Shown in pieces: positions 10,395 through 19,474 of a stretch of 64,000 nucleotides of DNA (its first letter is position 1; every line of letters starts with the position of its first letter). The notes beneath the pieces are model-generated. The model ran no database searches. It saw only the letters and a program-made list of their open reading frames with translations, and was not told the origin of the DNA. A program made the position numbers and the translations under genes. The DNA is from Pyropia yezoensis (taxonomy: Eukaryota > Rhodophyta > Bangiophyceae > Bangiales > Bangiaceae), in contig CM020619.1 of the NCBI GenBank assembly GCA_009829735.1, positions 6,872,375-6,936,374 of the forward strand. The letters are read 5' to 3'.

Positions 10395-10643
10395 TATTTG
10401 GTGGAGCAGCAGGGGATTGGAGTGTTTGAGAAGAGACATTTGGGAGCAGCGGTTGCGTTGTTCCTATTCTGTCTTTTTCTGTGGTTTGGGAATTATTTGC
10501 ACCCGTTCACGGGAACCCCATTCCTGGCTCTCCAACCCCTCTCTTGTGGTCTTGCGATCTTTGGACACGCAGGTAACTGGACTGTGGCTGTCAAGAGACC
10601 AACATGGCTACCCTCCCTGGCACGACGGTGCCCGAAGGGGTAG
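10365..10643 (+). CDS. Possible upstream ORF crossing LTR end and PBS
   Basis: This 92-codon frame starts with GTG inside the LTR and passes through the PBS into the gag 5' end in another frame. It encodes a hydrophobic stretch (ALFLFCLFLWFGNYL). Equivalent frames are open in A1 and A4 with few changes. Shared descent alone could explain that, so coding status is doubtful. Confidence 0.22.
   Translation: MSERIEFYTTYLVEQQGIGVFEKRHLGAAVALFLFCLFLWFGNYLHPFTGTPFLALQPLSCGLAIFGHAGNWTVAVKRPTWLPSLARRCPKG
10399..10415 (+). promoter_or_regulatory. Primer binding site of A2
   Basis: TGGTGGAGCAGCAGGGG lies 4 nt after the LTR. Its complement fits a tRNA 3' end with discriminator A, acceptor strand CTGCTCC and T-stem strand CCCTG. 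I cannot name the tRNA. Confidence 0.88.
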
Positions 10644-12364
10644 ACCCCGCGTCCCTTGACGCATCCTTGGTCACCGCGGGGGACGGTGCCCAACCCGGCG
10701 TTCTCCCTACGGGTGAAGCAGACCTGGGCGTGACATCCGGTAGTGGACTGGAGTCCACAGGCGGCCAAGTACCACCTGCTCCCGTTCCTCCGGCTGTTCC
10801 TCCTGTGGGAGCCACCCCGGGGTCAACGGCGTTTGAGTCCGCTCGCAGCAGACGTCTCCCTCCTGTCGGTTCTACTCTTCAACCTCCAGGGATAGCCCCT
10901 GGTGTGTTTACTCCTGGACCCACACATGGCAGCTGGGTGTATACACCTCTTCCTGTGGGCACTAGCAGTGCCAGAGGCACCGCTATGACTGGTTCTACGG
11001 GTCTTCCTGAGACTTCGACTCCTGGGACCGGCCAAGCTTTTCCTCCCCTTGCGTCCTATGGGGCGGGGAGCTCCAAGACCGGTGACCGGAGCAGCCGTAG
11101 GCGTCGGCGTCGTCGCCGCCGCTCTAGCACCAGCGAGACCAGTTCCTCCAGCTCTGAGGAGGGATATGACTGGGATGCATCTCCCGGTCCTACCCGGCGC
11201 AGGCTAGTCGAGTTCGACTTCCCTGCCCACCAAGTGGGAGATGCCACCCTGAACAAGGTCACGTATTGGGGTAACTACCGGCTGGAGAACCAAGACCAAG
11301 GTTACACCCGGAAGATGGCCAAGAAGATGGCATCCCTGAACCGGCGAATGCAGCCGAGCTTTGGGGGGCATCCTAAGTTTTCCGGGAAGAGACCGGCGCT
11401 TATCTTTGCCTTCCTGCGCCGGTTTGTCAAGGCATGCAATGACAACGATGTGTCCGAGGGCAAGGCTCTCTATCTCCTGGTTAACTTCATGACCGGAGAA
11501 GCGGAACAGCGGTTTGCACAGGTTCTACCAGACTCTGCCGGGCACATTGTTGGACGTACCGTCGCGAGTTATCCGGAGGCGGTCAACTGGCTCCTGTCCA
11601 ACTACGCAGACGCGGACTCCCTGCGTAAGGCAGTCGGTAGGCTGAACCGGGCAACCATGGAGAGACAAGAGACTCCAGAGGCATTCGCCCGTCGTGTCCG
11701 GGAGATGAGCGATGCTTGTGGCAACGTTTACCCTGAGGACAGGCTCAAGATGATCTTCTCGGAGGGGCTTCCTGAATATCTTCAAGTGGATGCGGAGAAC
11801 TACAACCAGGATCATCAGGAACATACCTTCCAGCAGTTGATGGCCTATACCCAGGGCAAGCACCGGCAAGCCAAGGCCCTCTAGGCTCCTATGGTATCAA
11901 CCCCCAAGCCGTTGTCGCGAGTTCGTCCCGGACCCGACAAGTATAAGGGAGGTGATAACCCTGTACCGGTACTCGCAGTTGGCGAGGCCTCACCCATGGA
12001 GTCAAGGGACAAGTGGGGCGGCTTCGTTTCTAAGGAGCAACCTTCCCTGGTCGCCCCCAAGCAGATCAGGAACCAGCGGTTCCGGTCTTGCTGGCTGTGC
12101 CAGAAGGAGGATCATATGTCCTACCAGTGCCCGACCATTCCCGAGGATCTCCAGGAGAAACTCAAGCGTCAAGGACTGGTGTTTGCAAAGGCGGTCAACT
12201 GGGCTGACCGGCGGGCACCCTCCAAGATGGACAAGGCACAGGTACATGCCATCCGAGTGGCAACCTTACAGAGCATCACGGAGGCTCTGGCAAGGGAAGC
12301 TCCTACGGACTTTGACCTGGAGACCGAAACCTCTAAGGACTCCTCGGACCCGGGAAACGAGTAG
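10604..12364 (+). pseudogene. gag: A2 gag, interrupted by one in-frame TAG
   Basis: The start ATG (MATLPGTT) is shared with A4. It encodes a Pro/Thr-rich N-terminus, an Arg/Ser block (near 11100), the capsid-like region and, after the stop, a zinc knuckle CX2CX4HX4C and the end DPGNE-stop. TAG at 11882-11884 replaces a CAA (Gln) codon present in A1 and A4. The rest of the frame is intact, so one C-to-T-type change separates this from a working Gag. Without readthrough, the 426-residue product lacks the zinc knuckle and translation never reaches the frameshift site. A2 would then depend on Gag and Pol supplied by another copy. Confidence 0.88.
12352..12358 (+). promoter_or_regulatory. -1 ribosomal frameshift heptamer G GGA AAC (A2)
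   Basis: Gag codons read CCG GGA AAC GAG TAG. After a -1 slip the next codon is CGA at 12358. That frame is open without a stop from there into the protease and to 16452. Confidence 0.8.
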
Positions 12365-15300
12365 GGCAGGCGCTCTCCCCAAGTGTCTTCCCGAATCTCC
12401 AACGGCAGGGTACTTCTACCTGTTCTCCCCTTGCGTGCCGGGAGAAAGGACGGCAGTTACCTGCTCAACCGGTAGCCGCCTGGACACCCTGTTTGTTCAA
12501 GGGGACTTTGCTCGTCCTGCGTAAGGAAAACCTCAAGATTAATGCTCGTATGCGTGTGGGGGATAGCCTCCCCCAAGCTGATACGCCGGTGGTCGACACG
12601 GGAGCCGGACCAAGCGTCATCACTGAGAACCTGTTACCTCCGGGCTGGCGTCGACATGCCTGGAGAGCGCCTACCAAGACCCGGATTGTAGACGCATCAG
12701 GTCAAACCCTACGACCGCTTGGCCGTCTTCCCGTCGCCATCTATGTCAACAATGAACCAATGCTTTTTCCCTTTCTAGTAGTCAAGACCTTATCAGTCCC
12801 CCTTATCCTAGGCTGGGACTTCCAGAAGCAGCATGTCAAGAGCATCCTACCCGGAGAAGGAAAGGTGCAGTTCAACCATGGGTTTGTGTCACCAGTGCTG
12901 GAGCACCTGGACACCAAGGTTCGTGTGGCCAAGAACCAGAAGGAACGCATCCCACCCTCTACCTTGACCCTCATCAAACCGGTGCTCCTACCTCCTCGCT
13001 CGGAGACCAAGGTTCAAGTCACGACCCGGACTGCAGGTCAATGCCTGATCTACGGACGCAAGGAATTTCTGGCGAAACACCGATTATACCTAGCCCACGG
13101 ACACCACAAGAAGGTGGAGAGGCACACCCCGTTCTCGGTGCTGATCGTCAACGTGAGCCGGAAGCCAATAACCCTCGCCAAGGGCACTCGAGTTGGTACA
13201 GCAGAGCCTTACCGGGGGTCCGCCCGCGCTATGAGCAAGGAAGACCTCTTCAACCTGCAACAAGAGCTGGCATCCAACTTGACGGCCTTAGACGTATCTC
13301 CGGAACAAGAGCAGGCTGGCCGTACTACTCCGAAGCCCGAACAAGCACCGCCCGGGATGCCGAAGGTCAACCAAGAAAACGTCCCTCCCGACTTGAAGGA
13401 GGCACTGGAGAAGCTTCTCCAGGAATATCGGCACCTGTGGTCCGGAGAGCTGGGCAAGATGGACGCCACCCTACACCGGATTCAACTCAAGCCAGATGCC
13501 AAACCAGTGCACATGCACCCATACCGGGCTGGACCTCATCGCCGGGATGAGATTAAGAAGCAGGTTAACAAGATGCTCAAGATGGATGTTATCGAGCCGT
13601 CTGATGGCGAGTGGGCTTTCCCGGTGGTAGTCGTCCCGAAACCTGGCGGTCACTTCCGTTTCTGCGTTGACTACAGACGCCTGAACGAGATGACAGTCAA
13701 GGATGTATACCCGATACCCCGGATGGATGATTGCCTCGACTTTCTTGGTGATGCCACCCTCTTCTCGACGCTGGATTGTAATGCCGGTTACTGGCAGATC
13801 CCTCTGGCTGATGAGGACAAGGACAAGACTACCTTCACGTGCCACATGGGACTATTCCGGTGCAAGCGTCTCCCTTTTGGTCTCACTAATGCTCCGGCAA
13901 CCTTCCAGAGAGCCATCGACATCATCCTGTCGGGGCTAAGGTGGAGAACATGTTTGGTCTACCTGGACGACATCATCGTTTTCTCCAAGACCCCAGCGGA
14001 ACACCTGGAGCACCTTCGAGAAGTCCTGGCCCTCCTGTCCAAGGCTGGAGTTACCCTCAAGGCCGAAAAGTGCCACCTGTTTGAGACTGAGGTGGAGTAC
14101 CTGGGGCACGTGCTCAGTCCGGGGGAGCTCCGAGTCAATGAGAAGAACATCAAGGCCCTCCGGCATGCACGGCAACCTAAAACCCAGACGGAACTCAAGA
14201 GCTTCCTGGGTATGTGCAACGTCTACCGCCGGTTCGTACGAGACTACGCTCTGATTGCCCGGCCCTTGACCAAGCTTACTGGCAAGAAGCTTCCAGCACA
14301 ACTCTCGGTGTTCAACGAGAAGCAGACAGCAGCCTTCGAAGAGCTCAAGAAGCGCCTGACCACCACTCCAGTACTGGCGTTACCCAAGCGGGAGGGTCAG
14401 TTTGTTCTGGAGACTGACGCCTGTGGCGTCCAGGTGGGGTGCTCACTACTCCAGCAGCAACCTGATGGGCACTTCCTCCCGATAGGCTACTACAGTCGCG
14501 TCTTGACTCCAGCCGAGAAGAACTATTCCACGACCGAGCGCGAGTGCTTGGCGGTCGTCTGGGCTTGCTTCCTGTTACGTCCATATCTTGAAGGACAAGA
14601 GTTCCTCATCCGGACGGACCACGCCAGTCTAAGGTGGCTGCTATGCATGGACAGCAGTCAAGGAAGGGTCGCCCGGTGGCGCCTACGCCTTTCGGAGTTC
14701 AAGTACAAGGTGTGCACCAGAGCAGGGAGGGAGCACCACTGCGCCGACACCATGTCCCGGCTGGAGACTCCTGCAGCCGATACCGGTCCTATCCCGGAGG
14801 AAATACCTTGCTTCATCCTCCCGAATGTCGGACGTGGCTGGCACGCTCCCCTGTACGAGACACCTGACGCTCATCAACCGGTAACCATTCACCGGATGCT
14901 GGAGGCACAATTGACGGACCCTCAATGCTTGGAGCTTCGCCACCAAATGGACCTGAACCGGAACAGTCGCTTCTCCGAGTCTACAGACGGACTCCTGGTA
15001 CGGGTGTCACCCTTCGATGGGGCAACTCAAGTCTACGTACCCCGGAGCCTACGGACTGACATCCTACGCCTGGAGCACTCGTCTCCCCAGGCCGGACATC
15101 CTGGTATCAATCGGATGTATGCTTCCATGAGACGACATTATTACTGGGAAACCATGGCCAGTGACGTCCATAAGTGCCTGGAGGCTTGTATTTCTTGTGC
15201 AAGGAACCGGTTGTCCCAGAGGAAGAAGACTTCTAAGCTACGCCTATTCCCTGCGGCGGAGCCCTTTGCAAGCTTAAGCATGGACATCCTGGGGCCCCTA

Positions 15301-16452
15301 CCTGAGACCTCCAGTGGCAACATATACCTGCTCATCATTTGTGACCGGTTCTCCAAGTTCACTCGAGCAATCCCGTTGAGAACCATCACGGCTCTGGATG
15401 TCACGTCGGCCTTCTGCGAGTACTGGATAGCTGCCTATGGCCCTCCAGACTCCGTCTTAACCGACAACGGTCCCCAGTTTGCATCCCTGTTCTTCCAAGG
15501 AGCCTGTGACCTGATGGGCATCAAGAACTTGTACACCACGACGTACCACCCTCAAACGAACGGCCAGGTGGAACGATTCAACCGGACCCTAGTGGACATG
15601 CTACGGCACTACGTGGAGGAGCACCAAGAAGACTGGGACGAGCTCCTGGCTGTCCTCACTCTAGCCTACAACTCCCGAGTTCACCGGACAACGGGGGTCG
15701 CTCCACTCGACTTTGTCACCCCAAGGCGGCTGACCAACTTCTCCCTGGAAAGAATACCGGATGGTCTCCAGCCTGCACTGAAGTCAGGTCCCAAGGCAAA
15801 GGATGAGTTCCTGGAACAACTAAAGCTCCTGCTCCCAAGAGTCAAGGAGTCAATCTCAAAGACCCAGGAGCGATACAAGCGGGACTATGACAAGTGTGTC
15901 CGGGAAAAGAACAAGGAACTGGGTGGTGGCGACTGGGTTTTTGTGGACAACCATAGCAAGACCCGGGGGAAGCTGGACTCTAAGACGGATGGACCTTATG
16001 AGATTCTCAATACGGATGGCTGGACCTTCCTTCTAGACGTGGATGGCTCTCCGTACCGGGTGAGCAGCGACCATGTCACCCGAGCTCCACCGCCAAGCCA
16101 ACGGGACTTGACCCGGCGTAAGCGGACTGCGATACCCTGGCTATCCCAAGAAGAAGGTCGGGAATTTGTCTACGTCAAGTTTGTCGACCATGCCTGGAGA
16201 GATGGACGCCTGTACCTGCGAGTACGCTGGTTCGGTTTTAACCCAGCAGATGATACCTGGGAACCCTCAAACCGGCTACCCATCGCGGACGTCTGTGCCT
16301 ACACGCGTCGGAACGGGATTGAGGGCACTCCCGTGGCCAGAGCCGGCAAGATTCTGGAGTCGGACACGGAGGAGGACCAAGAGGACGGGGCCAACCAAGA
16401 CCCTCGGGACGAGACGAGCTCACCCGCAACGGAGGCGGAACAAGAGGATTGA
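12358..16452 (+). CDS. pol: A2 Pol polyprotein with C-terminal chromodomain, intact
   Basis: A 1364-codon frame entered by -1 frameshift; no ATG is suitably placed. Domains in order: aspartic protease (VVDTGAGPSVI, about 12590); reverse transcriptase with YLDD at 13960-13971; RNase H (LETDACG at 14410, TERE, RTDHASL); integrase with an HHCC zinc region (GHPG...CISCARN) and the DDE triad Asp 15283, Asp 15463, Glu 15571; a GPY-type module (DGPYEIL, about 15990); and a chromodomain (about 16160-16310: YVKFVDHAW...RVRWFGF...DTWEP). The chromodomain is expected to steer integration to marked chromatin. All catalytic residues are present, so Pol looks functional if the upstream gag stop is bypassed or complemented. 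Confidence 0.95.
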   Translation, partial: RVGQALSPSVFPNLQRQGTSTCSPLACREKGRQLPAQPVAAWTPCLFKGTLLVLRKENLKINARMRVGDSLPQADTPVVDTGAGPSVITENLLPPGWRRHAWRAPTKTRIVDASGQTLRPLGRLPVAIYVNNEPMLFPFLVVKTLSVPLILGWDFQKQHVKSILPGEGKVQFNHGFVSPVLEHLDTKVRVAKNQKERIPPSTLTLIKPVLLPPRSETKVQVTTRTAGQCLIYGRKEFLAKHRLYLAHGHHKKVERHTPFSVLIVNVSRKPITLAKGTRVGTAEPYRGSARAMSKEDLFNLQQELASNLTALDVSPEQEQAGRTTPKPEQAPPGMPKVNQENVPPDLKEALEKLLQEYRHLWSGELGKMDATLHRIQLKPDAKPVHMHPYRAGPHRRDEIKKQVNKMLKMDVIEPSDGEWAFPVVVVPKPGGHFRFCVDYRRLNEMTVKDVYPIPRMDDCLDFLGDATLFSTLDCNAGYWQIPLADEDKDKTTFTCHMGLFRCKRLPFGLTNAPATFQRAIDIILSGLRWRTCLVYLDDIIVFSKTPAEHLEHLREVLALLSKAGVTLKAEKCHLFETEVEYLGHVLSPGELRVNEKNIKALRHARQPKTQTELKSFLGMCNVYRRFVRDYALIARPLTKLTGKKLPAQLSVFNEKQTAAFEELKKRLTTTPVLALPKREGQFVLETDACGVQVGCSLLQQQPDGHFLPIGYYSRVLTPAEKNYSTTERECLAVVWACFLLRPYLEGQEFLIRTDHASLRWLLCMDSSQGRVARWRLRLSEFKYKVCTRAGREHHCADTMSRLETPAADTGPIPEEIPCFILPNVGRGWHAPLYETPDAHQPVTIHRMLEAQLTDPQCLELRHQMDLNRNSRFSESTDGLLVRVSPFDGATQVYVPRSLRTDILRLEHSSPQAGHPGINRMYASMRRHYYWETMASDVHKCLEACISCARNRLSQRKKTSKLRLFPAAEPFASLSMDILGPLPETSSGNIYLLIICDRFSKFTRAIPLRTITALDVTSAFCEYWIAAYGPPDSVLTDNGPQFASLFFQGACDLMGIKNLYTTTYHPQTNGQVERFNRTLVDMLRHYVEEHQEDWDELLAVLTLAYNSRVHRTTGVAPLDFVTPRRLTNFSLERIPDGLQPALKSGPKAKDEFLEQLKLLLPRVKESISKTQERYKRDYDKCVREKNKELGGGDWVFVDNHSKTRGKLDSKTDGPYEILNTDGWTFLLDVDGSPYRVSSDHVTRAPPPSQRDLTRRKRTAIPWLSQEEGREFVYVKFVDHAWRDGRLYLRVRWFGFNPADDTWEPSNRLPIADVCAYTRRNGIEGTPVARAGKILESDTEEDQEDGANQDPRDETSSPATEAEQED

Positions 16453-16597
16453 GAAGAAGGGAACGGGTATATCAAGGAGAACACGCAATGCAAGCATGGA
16501 GCAATCAAGGAAAACAAGCACCCGCTCGAGCAACCCTTCTCTCCGCCTCTTCCCTCCTCGCTTCTCCCAAGACCCTCACCCTCCTTGCATCCAACTA

Positions 16598-18715
16598 CTA
16601 CTCCCGGCGCGGACGCTGAGCCGCGGGAGTGTCCTCCGGCGCTGCCTCCGCGGTACGGCGGGAACCGGAGGAAGACGGGATGACGTAGTGCGGTGGACGC
16701 GGCGCATCCCGGTATGACGCCATCGGAGTAGTACCAGTAGTTGCCGGTGGCTCCCGCTCATCCAGATATGTCCGTCGGCGCCGCTGGAAGCCCGTGAATG
16801 TCTCTGACCACTGCTGGGCCAAGCCATGCCGCGTCAAAGTCGTCAGAAGTTCGCCAACCACCGGGTTGTTCGACATCTGGCCGCTGTCCGCGCAAGCAAA
16901 CACCCGGTCGACCACGTCGTTCAAGACACTGGCGTAAGTGCCCAGCACCAGGTAGGACCCGACGCCTTCAACCTGCACCGGAAGACGACCCAGCTGGTCT
17001 TCAATCATGCCGACGTCGTACTGGTCGCATGTTGGACCACCTTGGTTCAGGTACCAGTCAGGCACCCGGAAGCGGGTAAGGCGCAGAGTCGGCGCCGGAA
17101 TCTCGAACCGGCCCGAGGATGACACTACCGGACGGTCCACAACGGCCCCCGAGACCGGAGTACCCAACTCCAGCGGAGGCACAGCGCCGCCGGCGTTGGA
17201 AGAAGGCGTCCGGGGTAGAGCGGCCGGAGTAATCGGCGACCGCACGGCCACTCCCAGACTCGCCGCAGACAAGCGCGGTGCCGGAGGAGCTTGAAGTACC
17301 GGCACAGCCGGAACAGGGCGCGGACGCGCCGGTGACGGTTCAGGCGAGGCGACCGGGGCGACAGGGGCAACAGGAGGAAGCGGAGCCGCCGCAGACGCCC
17401 GACCGACCGCCGCGGCCCATCCCGACTCCTGCACCGGCGGCCCAACTGGCAGAAGATCAAGGGCGGCCGGAGCAGGAAAGCTACCTAGCTGCGGCCACGC
17501 CGGAAGCGGCGTCGCCAGCTGCACCTTGGCCGGAGAAGACTGGTAGACCACCTGCGCCCAACCGAAGCCATCCCGACGCGGGCGGTTCTGGTCGGCAATC
17601 GCGTTCAAGAAGTTCCGGTCATGCACCGGTACCAGACGCCGGAAGTCGATCATCGCCTGGAAGAGCTCCTTGTACTCCTCGTCCTGGCTGCACAGGAAGT
17701 CGACGGTCAACTTGTCGACAATCCAGACCATCAGGAGGTCAGGGAGAAACCAAAGCCGGTTGGACACCAAGACCTCATGAAGCCAGTGGTTGGCCGCCAA
17801 GACTGTCATCTCGGACGTGTACATCATGTACGGGATTGAGTGGAAGAAGCCCTTGATCGACGCCTGAGTCAAGGCGTCCAAGAAGTACCAGGTGCAAGGG
17901 ATGCTGGAAGGAGCAAACCCGACCGGGATCTCGACTTCCTGCTGCTGCGGGATGACCTTGGGATAGTATGCCGCCCGGTTAGCCTTGTCCAGCTTCCAGA
18001 ACTCCTGGTGGTTGCAGCTCACAAGGAAGTCACGCTGACGCCCGCGTCGCTCACCCTGCTCCCGTGCCGGCGACAACTTGGAGTATTTCCGGGTCAAGAA
18101 AGGCGGCTCCAGAGCGACCATGCTCGGACGGGGGTCGCAGTTCAAGCTTCCCGACCCCTTGAGCGCCTCGTCCCAGACCTTGAGCGCCCGGTGGACGTAC
18201 CCTTCCTCCTCCGGCCACCGGAGAACGGACGCGGACACGCGACGCTCGGTCAAGGGTAGATCCAGTACCAGCGCGAAGGGGAGATCCTCCAGACGAGCAA
18301 CCCAAGAGGAACCCGAGAAGCTCTGGGAGCGGTCTTGTGCCAGGCGCATCTGGTCCGCCGTGTGAAGACGTGCCTTGTCCATCTCGGTCAAGACCCCGCG
18401 CTGGAGTTCCTTGCGCCAGAGGTCCATGCAATCCTGCTGGCACTGGGCCGCGCCGGCGTTGCCAACCACCGTGGAGTAACGCCGGGCCGCCAGAGGGTCC
18501 TGCCCAAGGAGCATCTCCGGGAGACCCTCCGGGGGGGCCTCGACCGGGTGCATCGCGGAAGCCGGGGGAACTCGATCCGTCCCCGCCGTGGCGACCGGCG
18601 CCGGCACCGACATCCGAGGAACCGGAGGCAGGAGAGGGGCACGACGACCCGAGTTCTCCTCCGCAACACTCGCCGCCGGAACCACGGGCCCAGCTTGGAT
18701 CTCGGAACTGGACAT
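16598..18715 (-). CDS. Antisense ORF (aORF) of A2, 705 codons, unknown function
   Basis: It lies between pol and the 3' LTR on the opposite strand, tail to tail with pol (145-bp gap). The ATG at 18715 (MSSSEIQAGP) is chosen because A3 keeps the same start in frame, while the longer frame reaching into the LTR (19045) is broken in A3. The protein has a low-complexity N-terminus, a folded-looking middle (about 18230-17540) with many aromatic residues (CTWYFLDAL, NHWLHEVL, LWFLPDLLMVW), a long Pro/Ala-rich linker, a second ordered block (DQYDVGMIEDQL) and an Arg-rich tail. The middle resembles the antisense ORF of family C. I do not recognise the family. There is no clear signal peptide or membrane anchor, so an envelope role is not supported. 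Confidence 0.68.
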   Translation of the reverse strand: MSSSEIQAGPVVPAASVAEENSGRRAPLLPPVPRMSVPAPVATAGTDRVPPASAMHPVEAPPEGLPEMLLGQDPLAARRYSTVVGNAGAAQCQQDCMDLWRKELQRGVLTEMDKARLHTADQMRLAQDRSQSFSGSSWVARLEDLPFALVLDLPLTERRVSASVLRWPEEEGYVHRALKVWDEALKGSGSLNCDPRPSMVALEPPFLTRKYSKLSPAREQGERRGRQRDFLVSCNHQEFWKLDKANRAAYYPKVIPQQQEVEIPVGFAPSSIPCTWYFLDALTQASIKGFFHSIPYMMYTSEMTVLAANHWLHEVLVSNRLWFLPDLLMVWIVDKLTVDFLCSQDEEYKELFQAMIDFRRLVPVHDRNFLNAIADQNRPRRDGFGWAQVVYQSSPAKVQLATPLPAWPQLGSFPAPAALDLLPVGPPVQESGWAAAVGRASAAAPLPPVAPVAPVASPEPSPARPRPVPAVPVLQAPPAPRLSAASLGVAVRSPITPAALPRTPSSNAGGAVPPLELGTPVSGAVVDRPVVSSSGRFEIPAPTLRLTRFRVPDWYLNQGGPTCDQYDVGMIEDQLGRLPVQVEGVGSYLVLGTYASVLNDVVDRVFACADSGQMSNNPVVGELLTTLTRHGLAQQWSETFTGFQRRRRTYLDEREPPATTGTTPMASYRDAPRPPHYVIPSSSGSRRTAEAAPEDTPAAQRPRRE

Positions 18716-18889
18716 ACCGTCCAGACTCCGGGGAACGAGAGGGCCAAGGTGAAGGGAGCGGAGGGGGGGGGGCAGAATCGGGGCAGGTGATCGTGACCGG
18801 GGGTGAAGACGCTCGACCTCGGCACCGGTGTGGACGTGCTCGAGGCTGTGCACGGTGGCACCTGGTTCGGCCCGAGGACGTGCCGGACT

Positions 18890-18902
18890 AGGGAGGGAGC
18901 TA
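18890..18902 (+). promoter_or_regulatory. Polypurine tract of A2
   Basis: AGGGAGGGAG followed by CTA directly abuts the 3' LTR. This is the expected position of the plus-strand primer. The same tract is kept in A3 and A4. Confidence 0.65.
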
Positions 18903-19474
18903 TGTAGCATCCCTGGCCCCGACTTGGCGCCGACCCGGGACTGCAACCAGAGGGCACCAGGTGCCAGAACACGCCCGCCGTGTGGCGATGGTTGGCGGCC
19001 GTGGCCCGTGCCCGGCACTGGGATGCGGTGGACTACGCTATCCACACGCGAGAGAGGGATTTCTGATGTGTTTTTGCATATTTGTGAGGGACTTGATTTG
19101 AGAGAATTTGAGTGTGAGATTAGTGAGTGGGAATAGAATTAGTAGTGATAGTGGCCCCCGACCTGACGAGGTTAGACTCGGGTCGGGGCCACTCGGGGTT
19201 ATGGGGGGGCTACCGGGCCAACGTGCCGGGGTTCCCCCAGATGCACGTTAAGAGGGACAGCGAGGCGCCCTCGGCCCGCGCCCTCAGGGAAAAAGAAAAC
19301 TGCGCGTTTGCTTTCCTCTTCCCCGTGTGCACTACCGTGCGTATCTGTTTGCCCTGCAAGCAGGCACGTGAGGCAACAGGCATACCATTCTCGTAGTTCC
19401 CCTTTCTGCGTTACCTGTCCCTTTCCCCCGAGGGATATTGACACGTGTCTGAGAGGATCGAGTTTTATACCACA
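18903..19474 (+). repeat. 3' LTR at the right end of A2
   Basis: It is 572 bp. It differs from the A2 5' LTR near 19296, 19354, 19358 and 19417. The right flank is AGTAC, followed by family D integrase. Confidence 0.95.

Larger units (their letters stand above)
9823..19474 (+). mobile_element. Ty3/gypsy family A, copy A2, nearly complete (9.65 kb)
   Basis: The order is 5' LTR, PBS, gag (one stop), GGGAAAC shift site, pol with an intact frame, an antisense ORF, a polypurine tract and a 3' LTR. A C-terminal chromodomain makes it a chromovirus. The two LTRs differ at only four positions in 572, so the element looks young. However, the flanking five bases do not match (GAGTC left, AGTAC right), and the right flank is family D integrase, so the two ends may derive from different insertions. 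Confidence 0.93.

Noticed and set aside
17278..17856. Plus-strand frames over the antisense ORF as sense genes of A2
   Set aside because: They are short and low complexity. The opposite strand carries the 705-codon frame that has a counterpart in family C.
16598..18715. Antisense ORF as an envelope gene
   Set aside because: It is in the wrong orientation for a normal env and has no convincing signal peptide, membrane anchor or cleavage site.
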